Shown here piece after piece: positions 8,371 through 16,511 of a stretch of DNA of 64,000 bases. The DNA lies in assembly GCA_041859045.1 (NCBI GenBank), contig JBHELB010000057.1:248001-312000 (forward strand). The letters are read 5' to 3'. This DNA comes from JBHELB01 sp041859045. GTDB lineage: Bacteria > Hydrogenedentota > Hydrogenedentia > Hydrogenedentales > SLHB01. Numbering within the stretch: the stretch's first letter is position 1; the number at the start of each line of letters is the position of its first letter. The translations under genes were made by a program, and so were the position numbers. A model generated the notes under the pieces. It did no database searches. It had not been told where the DNA came from and was given only the letters and a program-made list of their open reading frames with translations.

Positions 8371-9220
8371 CTTTGCTGCGCTGGTGCTGTTCGCCGTAGT
8401 CGCATCCGGAGCCGAGGCGCCAAGGCGAGTGGTGGCACTGGAGTGGGTGCCGCTCAAGGCACACGAGGATGTCCTTGCGGCGTTCCAAAGAGCGACGGCC
8501 GCCTACGGAATACCGATTGCAGTGCAACAAATCAGCGCGCTGGGCGATGAAGCGGAACTCAAAGGTGTTCTCGGACAGATGAAGACTCATCCGCCGGATC
8601 TTCTCTTGGCCATGGGCGATCGTGTTTTCAAAGAAGTCAGCGTGGAACTTCCAGAAGTTCCTATTCTCGGTTTCTTTTGCCGAGATACTTCGGTTCAGCG
8701 CCCAGCGCGAGGGGATGTGGTTATATCAGACCCGCCGCCGGACTTGGTGTGGCGCGCCGCCGAGGAATTGAGGCCCGGCGCGCGGCACATGGCGATTCTA
8801 TTCACCGCCGGCTATGCGCCCAACGAGCATCTGGCGGCGGCGCTGGATGCGCTCAAACCAGTCGGAGGATCGCTGAAGACGATTACCGTTCCCGCAGGAG
8901 CGTGCCGGGATGACTCGGACTATGAAAAAGCGCTTAGGGAGCTAAAGACAGAGCCTCCGACAGAAGTCCTGTTCGTACCCGAGGACGCCAACTCGGGGCG
9001 GTTTGGGCGCGTGATCTGTGAGGCTGCGGCGAAACAAGGGGTGCCGGTGATGGCGACGGAATCCTTAATCGGAAAAGGGTGTGCAACGGCGCTAGTGATG
9101 GACAAGGTGACGCTGGGGCAGTGGGCCGCCCGCAAGGCAAAGGCGTTGTGGGAGGGGAGAGACGAGGCGGATGTCCCGCTGCCGATACTGCATCGCGCGA
9201 CAAAGAGCGCGCCTCGATAG
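8339..9220 (+). CDS. Periplasmic ABC_sub_bind-type protein with TTG start
   Basis: I place the start at TTG 8339 because AAGGAGG at 8321-8327 lies 11 bases upstream and a clean signal peptide follows (SIFGSSFAALVLFAVVASGAEA). A longer frame upstream lacks these. The mature part (about 265 residues) has two Rossmann-like lobes: VVALEWVPLKAHEDVLAAFQRA, PPDLLLAMGDRVFKEV, MAILFTAGYAPNEHLAAALDAL, VLFVPEDANSGRFGRVICEAAAKQGVPVMATE. This matches the ABC_sub_bind family (PF04392, TrpX-like). No permease or ATPase gene is nearby, so it may act as a binding or signalling subunit of the polysaccharide machine rather than of a classical importer. It overlaps the previous gene by 32 bases. Confidence 0.65.
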   Translation: MITSRSIFGSSFAALVLFAVVASGAEAPRRVVALEWVPLKAHEDVLAAFQRATAAYGIPIAVQQISALGDEAELKGVLGQMKTHPPDLLLAMGDRVFKEVSVELPEVPILGFFCRDTSVQRPARGDVVISDPPPDLVWRAAEELRPGARHMAILFTAGYAPNEHLAAALDALKPVGGSLKTITVPAGACRDDSDYEKALRELKTEPPTEVLFVPEDANSGRFGRVICEAAAKQGVPVMATESLIGKGCATALVMDKVTLGQWAARKAKALWEGRDEADVPLPILHRATKSAPR

Positions 9221-9245
9221 GCTCGAACGCTATGGGGAACGCGGC

Positions 9246-10349
9246 GTGAAACAGAGGAGGCCTATCCTCTATTTGACAGGGAGGCATCCTTCGCCGTCGG
9301 AGACCTTCATTCGGCGCGAGGTGGAGGCGTTGCGCGCCAGAGGTCTCGTGATCGATGTACTTCCCCTTGGGACGGTACGTTCTGTTTCGAAAATGTGTTC
9401 CTTTACTGCATGGACATGCCTTCAGGAATACGCCGCTGACGTTCCTTGGCGGGTACTCTTGTCCGTGGCGATGAAAGTGGCCGCGTTGAGTGGGATGCGA
9501 CCGCGTCCCTCACACATTCACGCGGCGTTCATGGGCATTCCCGCGATAGTGGCCGCCGCAACGGCGCGCCGCTTCGAAGTGAGTTACAGCCTGTCGGGTC
9601 ACGCGCGCGATGCGTACGTCGAGCCGACGCCGCCCAGCGTGGTCTCGGGTGCGGCATTCCGAACGGCTTGTACACAGACCGTTCAGCAGTATCTTGAGGA
9701 GAAATATGTCGGAAGTCTCTTCAAACTGGTTCGCCACGGAATCAATGTAGAGGCATTTGTTCCACGCGTGCCGCGAAAGCGCGGAGAGACTTGTCGTATA
9801 GTTGCCGCGGGGCGATTTGTGCCCAAAAAAGGATTCGCAATACTCATAGAGGCGTGTGCGCAATTGAAGATGCAGGGAATTCCCGCGACATGCCATATCG
9901 CGGGGACTGGACCAGAAGGGGAGAGGCTCAAGGCGGCATGCAGACGACACGGCGTGGAACACTGCGTGACCTTTCTGGGGTGGAAGGACGACATTGGATT
10001 GAAGAAGTTGCTTGAGAGCAGCGACGTGCTCGTGGTTCCTTCCGTTGAGGCGCGTGATGGCGACCGCGACGGCGTGCCGAACATCGTGATCGAGGCGATG
10101 GCGGCGGGGCTGCCGGTGGTGGCGAGCCGTGTGGGAGCCATTCCAGAGGCCGTGCGTGACGGCGAGACGGGATGGCTCGTGACGGCGGGTGATGCGAACG
10201 CGCTGGCTGGCGCGATTGGCGAAGTATGGCGCGACGAATCTCGGGCGCGGCGGATAGCCGATGCCGCGCGGGCGGCGGTGGAACGCGACTTTTCGGAGCG
10301 ACCGTGGATAGAGATGCTGGCAGGGTGTTTTGAGAAGCACGCCCCCTAG
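9246..10349 (+). CDS. GT4 family glycosyltransferase (colanic-acid WcaL/AmsK type)
   Basis: Last gene of the operon. The product of about 367 residues begins KQRRPILYLTGRHPSPSETFIRREVEALRARG, the pattern of the WcaL/ExpE-like GT4 subgroup, which starts with S-E-T-F-I-x-x-E. IHAAFMGIPAIVAAA, GRFVPKKGFAILIEAC, IAGTGPEGERLKAA, and the terminal site VPSVEARDGDRDGVPNIVIEAMAAGLPVVAS follow. I prefer GTG 9246; an in-frame ATG further upstream (9171) would overlap the preceding gene and adds an unlike, Arg-rich stretch. A 12-base palindrome covers its stop codon. Likely a repeat-unit sugar transfer. Confidence 0.85.
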   Translation: MKQRRPILYLTGRHPSPSETFIRREVEALRARGLVIDVLPLGTVRSVSKMCSFTAWTCLQEYAADVPWRVLLSVAMKVAALSGMRPRPSHIHAAFMGIPAIVAAATARRFEVSYSLSGHARDAYVEPTPPSVVSGAAFRTACTQTVQQYLEEKYVGSLFKLVRHGINVEAFVPRVPRKRGETCRIVAAGRFVPKKGFAILIEACAQLKMQGIPATCHIAGTGPEGERLKAACRRHGVEHCVTFLGWKDDIGLKKLLESSDVLVVPSVEARDGDRDGVPNIVIEAMAAGLPVVASRVGAIPEAVRDGETGWLVTAGDANALAGAIGEVWRDESRARRIADAARAAVERDFSERPWIEMLAGCFEKHAP

Positions 10350-10373
10350 AGCATTTTCGGTGAAAATGCTCTA
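10347..10373. repeat. Perfect 12-bp palindrome over the stop codon
   Basis: TAGAGCATTTTC at 10347-10358 is mirrored by GAAAATGCTCTA at 10362-10373 with a 3-base loop. The left arm includes the stop codon of the GT4 gene. No T-run follows on the + strand, so it is not a textbook intrinsic terminator. It could be a 3'-end stabilising hairpin, a repeat element or part of a bidirectional stop between converging operons. Confidence 0.6.
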
Positions 10374-10420
10374 ATGCGGAGACCGTGGGCAAAAAGCGTA
10401 AAACGCCCTGGAAATGAAAA

Positions 10421-10448
10421 GCGGGGAAACGCCGAGGCGCTTCCCCGC
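10421..10448 (-). terminator. Rho-independent terminator of the GH172 operon
   Basis: Read on the - strand, GCGGGGAA pairs with TTCCCCGC (arms 10441-10448 and 10421-10428) around a GC-rich loop, followed immediately by TTTTC. It lies 19 bases after the end of the DUF2961 gene, the last gene of the leftward operon. Confidence 0.7.
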
Positions 10449-10466
10449 GCAATGTGACGACCGCTG

Positions 10467-11951
10467 CTATCTCGAAACGAGATTGAACGTGTCCATTCCG
10501 AAGCCGAATCCCTTCGAGTTCTTGTTCTTGCCTTTGTTGACGAACGTGAGGGTATGTTCGCCCGGTTCGAGGATAAGGTTGCAGAACGCGGTCTCGCGCC
10601 CAGTGACATTGGCGCTGTACAGGTCGTTGACGACGCCGACCGGCTTACCGTCCACCTCAAGCTGGTAAATTCCGTAGTCGGGCGCCGCCGTGAACTTGAC
10701 GTAGAGGTCGTAGCTTCCTTTTTGCGTGATGGCGAGCGGTAGGCTCAGTTTCTGTTCGGCTTTCGATGGCATCCAGAAGAGTTGCGCGCCACCGTTCATA
10801 CCGTCGAGCTTTTGTTCGAGCGCTTTGCCTTCACTTGCGACGCCTTTTTCCACAAGCGTTTCGGCTTGCTGGGCTTTCTCTGGGTCCACATACAGACGAG
10901 CATACCCCACAGGGATCGGCTCGAAGGGCCTATGCGGCTCCTTCTGATACCAGAACGCGACAGAGGAGAAATCGTCGGGTCGCTCGCCATAGCCTTCGAG
11001 CGTCTTGCCATAGGCGTCAATGACCGGCCCCTTGTGCTCGATCTCGAGCTTGAGCGACTTCGAAAACGTCACCGGATCGGCGATATGCCAGCGATAGACT
11101 GAATTGAAGCCGTTGGGCAAATTCCAGTCGGAGAGCGGCGCGCCGTAGTAAACGCCGGCTTGTTTGCGGAAGCCCCAGCCGTCGCAGAAGTAGTCTTCCG
11201 TGCCCGTGCCGCGCAGACTGGGCTCAGCTTCACCGTCGATGTAGAAGAAATCGTCGCCTTCGCCAGGCCAACTGGCCATGCGCGAACGCCAGTTCAGGAC
11301 CGTGCCGACGTACTGGCCTTTTCCCTGGATATCCGCGATGAGGTAGTTACGCCCCATGACGGCCGGGTGCTCCTGGCGATACTGGGCATGAAAGTAGCCT
11401 GCCTTCTTGCCGAGCTTAGGCAGTTGTTGCCAGTCGATGTAATAATAGAACGCGTCGCAGCGCTTACGACCTTCATTGGTGACGGTGAGTTTGGCCGATT
11501 TCGCGAACGGCATGGGCCAGTAACAGTTGCGTCCGCGGCCGTCGGAGCTGACGCGGATCGGCAGGCTGTCGTAGGGGACATCCACGCCGTGTCCGATGCC
11601 GAAGAAGTCGCCCACGGGGCACTCGACGGAAGGCGTGGTTTCGTCGTCCCAGTAAATGCGCAGGAGCAGCAGGCGCGAATAGCCGGGTTCAGACGAAGCG
11701 ATGGTGTTCCATATGTGGCGAATTTCGCCCGGACCTTTGAGTTCAGCGAGCACGAGGGTCTCACCGGGCTTGATGGGGCGCGCATCGCCGTTGCCATTGC
11801 GCCAGTCCTGAAGATCGCTGGAGGACGCGCGCATTGTGCGTCCATCCTGAGGCGTGGCCAGTCCTTCGAGTCCGGCGCGAGGCGTTTCCGCCCAGGCCCC
11901 CCCTGTCAGTAGCGCGGCGATTGCAAGAGCACAGATCATGCCTGTCTTCAT
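10467..11951 (-). CDS. Secreted DUF2961 / GH172 family protein
   Basis: A 494-residue exported protein. ATG at 11951 is chosen because GGGAGGA lies upstream and a signal peptide follows at once (MKTGMICALAIAALLTGGAWA); a longer frame upstream runs through an unrelated gene. It shows the DUF2961 signatures ASSSDLQDWRNGN, GPGEIRHIWNTI, LRIYWDDE, VECPVGDFFGIGHG and GTGTEDYFCDGWGF. DUF2961 includes the GH172 fructofuranosidase/difructose-anhydride enzymes, whose acidic residues lie in such motifs. The last 100 residues form an extra beta-sandwich (GSYDLYVKFTAAPDYGIYQLEVDGKPVG). It probably acts on a fructose- or arabinose-type glycan outside the cytoplasm; the substrate is not readable. Confidence 0.8.
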   Translation of the reverse strand: MKTGMICALAIAALLTGGAWAETPRAGLEGLATPQDGRTMRASSSDLQDWRNGNGDARPIKPGETLVLAELKGPGEIRHIWNTIASSEPGYSRLLLLRIYWDDETTPSVECPVGDFFGIGHGVDVPYDSLPIRVSSDGRGRNCYWPMPFAKSAKLTVTNEGRKRCDAFYYYIDWQQLPKLGKKAGYFHAQYRQEHPAVMGRNYLIADIQGKGQYVGTVLNWRSRMASWPGEGDDFFYIDGEAEPSLRGTGTEDYFCDGWGFRKQAGVYYGAPLSDWNLPNGFNSVYRWHIADPVTFSKSLKLEIEHKGPVIDAYGKTLEGYGERPDDFSSVAFWYQKEPHRPFEPIPVGYARLYVDPEKAQQAETLVEKGVASEGKALEQKLDGMNGGAQLFWMPSKAEQKLSLPLAITQKGSYDLYVKFTAAPDYGIYQLEVDGKPVGVVNDLYSANVTGRETAFCNLILEPGEHTLTFVNKGKNKNSKGFGFGMDTFNLVSR

Positions 11952-11968
11952 GTTGCTTCCTCCCGTAG

Positions 11969-12694
11969 CTAACGCGGCTCTCCATCCGGACGAGGCGACG
12001 TACCTCGCCGGAGATTTCGATGATACTCCTTCGAATGACGGCGTGGCACATGTGGCGCGGCAACGGTAGCTTGCCGAATCTTGATCTTGACCGGCGTGTG
12101 CGGGCCGCGGGCTGCAACCAAGAGTGCTCCTGCGGCGACGCAAGCGATTCCGCCCAGTTCGAACAGGGCGTTCACGCGCAGTCCCGCAACGGAGAGGCGT
12201 AACATCGCATCGATGTGGTGAAACGATGCGGCGCGCACGACGATAAAACAGATGAGGAACACAAGTCCCAGCAGCGTGAGCGCGTATAGCGCGAGCACCC
12301 TGCGCAATGCGTAGCATAACCCTCCCAGCGCGGCGAGACCGCCAACCCCGAGCAGAAAAATGAAGAACACCTGCACAAAACGCCGATCGGCGTACCATCC
12401 GTCGGCCTGCGCGATGTCGCGTCCCAGCACAGTGAGCAGCGTTTGCAGATCGAGCTGCTTATTTATGGCCAAAAGGACAAATAGCGGCGTCAGGGCGAAC
12501 CAAAAGCGGGTGTGAAGGTTCGCGCGCGGCGGATTTCCACGCACCCGCCAGCCGGTGAAGGCGCAGAGAACTGCAACGAGTACATAGGCTGCGACGGTGA
12601 ACCAGCCGATGGGCGTCGGGTCCCCAATTTGGGGCGTCCAGGTGAGCGCGCCTACGGATTGCGCCGCAAGAATAGCCGCCGTGTTCGTCCACAT
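11969..12694 (-). CDS. Unrecognised integral membrane protein
   Basis: A 241-residue protein with five or six hydrophobic segments: WFTVAAYVLVAVLCAFTGW, FWFALTPLFVLLAINKQL, VQVFFIFLLGVGGLAALGGL, LYALTLLGLVFLICFIVV and LGGIACVAAGALLVAA. A basic, Pro/Arg-rich cytoplasmic tail follows. No family motif is recognised. It lies 11 bases after the SDR gene and 17 bases before the GH172 gene in the same direction, so the three are probably co-transcribed. Base and codon use match the neighbours, which supports a real gene despite a weak Shine-Dalgarno sequence. Confidence 0.6.
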   Translation of the reverse strand: MWTNTAAILAAQSVGALTWTPQIGDPTPIGWFTVAAYVLVAVLCAFTGWRVRGNPPRANLHTRFWFALTPLFVLLAINKQLDLQTLLTVLGRDIAQADGWYADRRFVQVFFIFLLGVGGLAALGGLCYALRRVLALYALTLLGLVFLICFIVVRAASFHHIDAMLRLSVAGLRVNALFELGGIACVAAGALLVAARGPHTPVKIKIRQATVAAPHVPRRHSKEYHRNLRRGTSPRPDGEPR

Positions 12695-12705
12695 AGTGTC
12701 TGCCT

Positions 12706-13542
12706 TTAGCGTACCGGCTCGCCGCGCCGGTCGCGTTCGCGCAACTCAGCGAGGAAGGTGCCGAAGTGGTACTGGGGATGAAAGCCGAGGATATCCTTTG
12801 TCTTGGCGAGATCGACAACCAGCGGTTTCTCTGGGAAGCGGATGCCGTATTTCTCGATGAGATCGCCGTAGCCCGGCCAATACTTCTCGATTACGCTTTG
12901 CGGGCTGTCCTTGAAGTGCTCGCAGTCTTCCTGGGTGAAGGGATGATCTTTGCCGACTTCAAACCAGTCGCATGCGAGACGGTCGTCCAGAACGCGCTCC
13001 ATCGCAGCGACCGTGGCTGCAATGACGTCGCGGCGGTCGACGCCGCCGGTCAACAAGCGCTCGCCGTAGCGAATAAAATCGCTGCCGTAGGGGGTGAAGT
13101 CCCAGGGACGAATGATGCCGATGCGGAACCCATGCACGCGGTGATAGTAGCCGCAGAGATGCTCGCCGACGAATTTGCTGAATCCATACTTGTCCCGCTC
13201 CCACCCCGCGATAGCGACACTCGACGTCCAGATCATGCGGCGCACGGCATGCTGGAGAGCCGACTGAAAGACATGGAACGAGCCGTCGACGTTCAGTTGC
13301 CAATAGTCGATCTCGCTCTTCACGCCGCAGTGCATGCCGTGCCACGCCGGGGTGTGAATGATGAAGTCGCAGCCGCGTGCGAGCGGAAGCACTTGATCGA
13401 GGACGCGGAGGTCCGCCTGCCGGAATTCATGGTGGGAATGACAGGGGAAACAGTCCGACAGAACGAGTTCGTGGCGGTCTTCCAGTGCCTCGACCAAGCC
13501 CGAGCCTAGACTTCCCCCCGCGCCGGTGATGAGAATTTTCAT
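12706..13542 (-). CDS. NAD(P)-dependent epimerase/dehydratase (extended SDR)
   Basis: A Rossmann-fold enzyme of 278 residues. The NAD-binding glycine loop ITGAGGSLGSG is at residues 5-15, an acidic ADLRVLD segment follows the third strand, and the catalytic Tyr-x3-Lys is in DKYGFSK near residue 140, with WTSSVAIAG supplying the upstream Ser. It probably epimerises, dehydrates or reduces a sugar nucleotide or free sugar. GAGGAAA upstream of ATG 13542 is a good ribosome site. It lies 22 bases downstream of metF; in the context of nagB and GH172 genes a role in sugar catabolism is as likely as one in glycan synthesis. Confidence 0.8.
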   Translation of the reverse strand: MKILITGAGGSLGSGLVEALEDRHELVLSDCFPCHSHHEFRQADLRVLDQVLPLARGCDFIIHTPAWHGMHCGVKSEIDYWQLNVDGSFHVFQSALQHAVRRMIWTSSVAIAGWERDKYGFSKFVGEHLCGYYHRVHGFRIGIIRPWDFTPYGSDFIRYGERLLTGGVDRRDVIAATVAAMERVLDDRLACDWFEVGKDHPFTQEDCEHFKDSPQSVIEKYWPGYGDLIEKYGIRFPEKPLVVDLAKTKDILGFHPQYHFGTFLAELRERDRRGEPVR

Positions 13543-13564
13543 CCGCGTTTCCTCTCCGTTCTCC

Positions 13565-14455
13565 TCAGGGTAACGTGCAGTACTTCGGCGGCAAGGTCAA
13601 CGCGCGCAGGATCGTGGCGGTGGCCTGCGACTTGTTCAGGGCATAGAAATGGATGCCCGGGACTTGAGCGTCGACCAATTCCTCGACCTGGCGCGTGGCG
13701 TAGTAAACGCCCACGTCAAACTGTCCTTTGGGATCGCTGGCCTGGGCCTCAAGACGCGCCAGGAATTCGCGCGGCAACATTGCACCGCACATCGCGCTGA
13801 TGCGTTTGATTTGCGCGAGGTTTGTAACCGGGAGGATACCCGGCACGACGGGAATCTCAATTCCTGAGGCAATGCAGCGGTCTCGAAAGTGGAAATAGTC
13901 GTCGTTCTTGTAGAACAACTGGGTGACAATGAAGTCAGCGCCCGCGTCGACCTTGGCCTTGAGATGCTCGAGGTCGGCTTCGAACGACGTGGCCTCGATG
14001 TGTTTTTCGGGGTACCCGGCGACAGCAACCTGAAAGTTCGGGAATTCAGTGCGGATCAGCCGCACAAGATCCGCCGCGTAGGCAAATCCGCCCTCGACTG
14101 CTCGGAATGAGGTCTCGCCCTGCGGCGGATCGCCGCGCAACGCGACGATGCCGTCCACACCGAGTCTTGCCGCGTCGCACAGGTAGGCGCGCAAGTCGTC
14201 GGCCGTCGCGCCAACGCAGGTTAGATGCGCGGCGACGGGCAGGCCGAAGTCGCGCTTGACGCGGCCTACGATCTCGAGCGTGCGGTCTCGTGTGGAACCG
14301 CCCGCGCCGTAGGTGCAGGTCACGAACGCGGGACCAAAGTTCACAAGCTCGGTCAGGTTGTTGAAGAGGTCTTTCATCCCCTCGTCCGTCTTGGGGGGAT
14401 ACAGCTCAATAGAAAGGCCAAAGCGGCCCGGGCCATAGGCAGTCGCAGGCGTCAC
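13565..14455 (-). CDS. metF: 5,10-methylenetetrahydrofolate reductase
   Basis: MetF reduces 5,10-methylene-THF to 5-methyl-THF with an FAD cofactor, feeding methionine synthesis or, in acetyl-CoA-pathway organisms, the methyl branch. The 296-residue length is the normal catalytic-domain size. Visible signatures are FGLSIELYPPKTDEG (folate/FAD barrel strand 1 with the catalytic Glu), FVTCTYGAGGSTRDRT, AHLTCVGAT, IVALRGDPPQG, AVAGYPEKHIEA, DFIVTQLFYKNDDY and VPGILPVTN. It starts at GTG 14455 with GGAAGGGG upstream. A 169-base gap to lrgB may hold its own promoter, but I found no SAM riboswitch pattern there. Confidence 0.95.
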   Translation of the reverse strand: MTPATAYGPGRFGLSIELYPPKTDEGMKDLFNNLTELVNFGPAFVTCTYGAGGSTRDRTLEIVGRVKRDFGLPVAAHLTCVGATADDLRAYLCDAARLGVDGIVALRGDPPQGETSFRAVEGGFAYAADLVRLIRTEFPNFQVAVAGYPEKHIEATSFEADLEHLKAKVDAGADFIVTQLFYKNDDYFHFRDRCIASGIEIPVVPGILPVTNLAQIKRISAMCGAMLPREFLARLEAQASDPKGQFDVGVYYATRQVEELVDAQVPGIHFYALNKSQATATILRALTLPPKYCTLP

Positions 14456-14624
14456 GAAATTTCCCCTTCCGTATTTTTGCGGCCAAGCTTCACAGCACTC
14501 TTGGTGCCAAGTCGACTCCAGGATACACCAAGGTGCGCTTGAAGGCCATCTCTATGCGCGGCGCGGGATAGACCGCGGAAAACGGCCACGCCATTTTTTT
14601 GAGATGCTTCAGTTCAAGCGTGTG

Positions 14625-15326
14625 CTACTGCGACGAGATCAGTCTGAGAAGGTAAGGAAGGACTAACGCGGTGAGTGGACCGTTAAGGGCCATGGCGACG
14701 CTGCTGAACGAGGCTTCGACTTCATTCTCCTCGATGAGTCGTGAGGTGCCCATCGCGTGCGTGGCGGTTCCAATGCCGAGTCCCAGCGCCGCGCGGTCGC
14801 GAATGCCGATGCCGCGCAAAAACTCGGGGCCGACTGCGGCGCCGATCATGCCGGTGAAGATCACGATGGCGGCCGTAAGCGGGGCGATGCCGCCGTTGGC
14901 CTTGACGATCTCGATGGCGAAGGGGGTCGTGACGGACTTTGGGGCAAGCGATAGCGCGAGTTCGCGGCTGGCATGAAGCAAAACCGCGATGCCGTAGGCG
15001 GACACGATGCCCGCCACGCAGCCGCAGCACAGGGCTGCGAGTACGGGAGCCGCGTGGCGACGCAGCACGGCCCGCTGGCGGTAGAGCGGAATCGCCAGTG
15101 CGACCACTGCGGGCCCTAGAAAGAAACTGATGAACTGACCGCCGCGATTGTAATCCTCGTAGGGGATGCGCGCGAGGGGAAGAAGCAAGAGCAACAGGGC
15201 GATCGACACCACGCCGGGGTGAAATAGTGGACGGCGTAACGCTTGGCGAATCTTGACGGCCACGGCCCAGGCGGCGAGGGTTAAGAAGACTCCGATGACG
15301 GGATTGGCCATGAGATTACCGGACAT
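14625..15326 (-). CDS. lrgB: LrgB/CidB family membrane protein
   Basis: Partner of LrgA in the holin-like LrgAB system (murein hydrolase control; transport of pyruvate or other small acids in some species). About 233 residues, with hydrophobic segments and the family motifs GPAVVALAIPLYRQR, SLAPKSVTTPFAIEI, GGIAPLTAAIVIFTGMIGA and GLGIGTATHAMGTSRLIEENEVEASFSSVAM. I placed the start at ATG 15326, which overlaps the end of lrgA by 11 bases; ATG 15311 five codons later is an alternative. It is in a row with nagB and lrgA, so sugar-acid or overflow metabolism is a plausible setting. Confidence 0.9.
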   Translation of the reverse strand: MSGNLMANPVIGVFLTLAAWAVAVKIRQALRRPLFHPGVVSIALLLLLLPLARIPYEDYNRGGQFISFFLGPAVVALAIPLYRQRAVLRRHAAPVLAALCCGCVAGIVSAYGIAVLLHASRELALSLAPKSVTTPFAIEIVKANGGIAPLTAAIVIFTGMIGAAVGPEFLRGIGIRDRAALGLGIGTATHAMGTSRLIEENEVEASFSSVAMALNGPLTALVLPYLLRLISSQ

Positions 15327-15729
15327 GGGGCGTGTCCTTCGGGTGGCGTAGACGCCAGAGGCGTTCGACGCCTTGGGCGGTGTGCGCCGTAACGCCCAGC
15401 ACGATAAACGTGCTGCCCACAAAGCTCACCAAAAGCGGCAACCATTCCCGGGCGATGAGATCGTAGTAGAGCATGACACCGACGCCGGGCGGGACAAAGA
15501 AAAGAGCCATTTTGTCGAGCAATGCGTCCGCGGCGGCCTCGACCCACTGGAGCTTGACGAGTCCTGTGAGCAAGGCCCCGGTGAGAAGAAGCATGGCCAA
15601 GATACTTCCGGGCATGGGCAACGGCAGCATGCGCGAAAGTCCTTCTCCGAGCGCCAGAAAACCGAATAGGATCGCCAGTCCCGCAATGCCATTCGCGGGA
15701 CGAAGCGCGCGCGGACCGGGGGCGCTCAC
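15316..15729 (-). CDS. lrgA: LrgA/CidA holin-like protein
   Basis: About 137 residues with four membrane helices. The family core is clear: GLAILFGFLALGEGLSRMLPLPMPGSILAMLLL, then DALLDKMALFFVPPGVGVMLYYDLI. I chose GTG 15729, whose last two bases and next base form the nagB stop (GTGA overlap); a GTG five codons earlier is possible. LrgA and LrgB form a membrane complex that in Staphylococcus and Bacillus affects cell lysis and pyruvate export. Tight coupling to nagB suggests that it is made when amino sugars are degraded; this is inference. Confidence 0.88.
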   Translation of the reverse strand: MSAPGPRALRPANGIAGLAILFGFLALGEGLSRMLPLPMPGSILAMLLLTGALLTGLVKLQWVEAAADALLDKMALFFVPPGVGVMLYYDLIAREWLPLLVSFVGSTFIVLGVTAHTAQGVERLWRLRHPKDTPHVR

Positions 15730-16511
15730 CGGTACGGCTCCCACTCCGGTTCGTTGGCGAAGATCCAGCGGTAATACTCTTGATTCTGCAGTTCGGAAGC
15801 CGCCGCTTCATCCACGATAATCGTGCAACGTGGATGCAGTTGCAGTGCGGTGGCGGAGATCATGCTGGTAACCGGGCCTTCGACCGCCTTGGCAATGATG
15901 GCGGCCTTTTCCTGACCTGTCGCGAGGAGAATGCAGCGGCGGGAGTCGAGAATTGTCCCGACGCCCATCGTGATCGCGCGCTTGGGCATTTGGGCGGGAT
16001 CATCAAATAGCGGGGCGTTCTGCGCAACGGTCTGAGGGGTCAACGCTTTGGCCCGGGTGCGCGAGCGCATTGCGGAAAGCGGTTCGTTGAAGCCGATGTG
16101 TCCGGTCACGCCAATCCCGAGCAGTTGAAGGTCGATGCCGCCGCATTCGGCGATCTTGGCCTCGTATCGTTCACATTCCGCATCGATGTCTTCGGCTGCG
16201 CCATCGGGCAAGTGGGTGTTGCGCGGATCGATGTTCACGCGGTCAAAGAGGTGATGTCGCATGTAGTGGCGGTAGGAATTGGGGTTCGCTCCCGGAAGAC
16301 CGATGTATTCGTCGAGATTGAACGTCGAGGCCAACGAGAAATCCAGATTTTTCTCCTTGTGCAGCCGGGCGAGGTCCGAGTAGACCATCTCCATCGTTCG
16401 CCCCGTGGCCAGCCCCAGCACCAAGCGCGGCTTCTGGCGCAACGCCTGAGCGATTAACGATGCGGTCAGTTCCGCCGCGTCCGCCGCGGTTTTGCGGATA
16501 ATGACTTCCAC
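15726..16511 (-). CDS. nagB: Glucosamine-6-phosphate deaminase
   Basis: NagB converts glucosamine-6-phosphate to fructose-6-phosphate and ammonia. The 261-residue protein starts at GTG 16511 (GAAAGGA upstream) and shows VLGLATGRTMEMVY, STFNLDEYIGL with the catalytic Asp, NTHLPDG, and LGIGVTGHIGFNEP with the ring-opening His and the Glu of the active site. Where E. coli has Asp, and many Gram-positive enzymes Asn, before the GHI, this protein has Thr; see findings. It is the first gene of the leftward operon with lrgA, lrgB, metF, SDR and GH172. A 351-base structured non-coding stretch precedes it. Confidence 0.92.
   Translation of the reverse strand: MEVIIRKTAADAAELTASLIAQALRQKPRLVLGLATGRTMEMVYSDLARLHKEKNLDFSLASTFNLDEYIGLPGANPNSYRHYMRHHLFDRVNIDPRNTHLPDGAAEDIDAECERYEAKIAECGGIDLQLLGIGVTGHIGFNEPLSAMRSRTRAKALTPQTVAQNAPLFDDPAQMPKRAITMGVGTILDSRRCILLATGQEKAAIIAKAVEGPVTSMISATALQLHPRCTIIVDEAAASELQNQEYYRWIFANEPEWEPYR

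Noticed and set aside
12766..13509. 247-codon open frame on the + strand opposite the epimerase gene
   Set aside because: A mirror-frame artefact of codon bias; the - strand has the SDR glycine loop and the Tyr-x3-Lys site.
14456..14624. Possible SAM or SAH riboswitch before metF
   Set aside because: Read on the - strand, the 169-base gap shows none of the conserved core segments of the classes I know.
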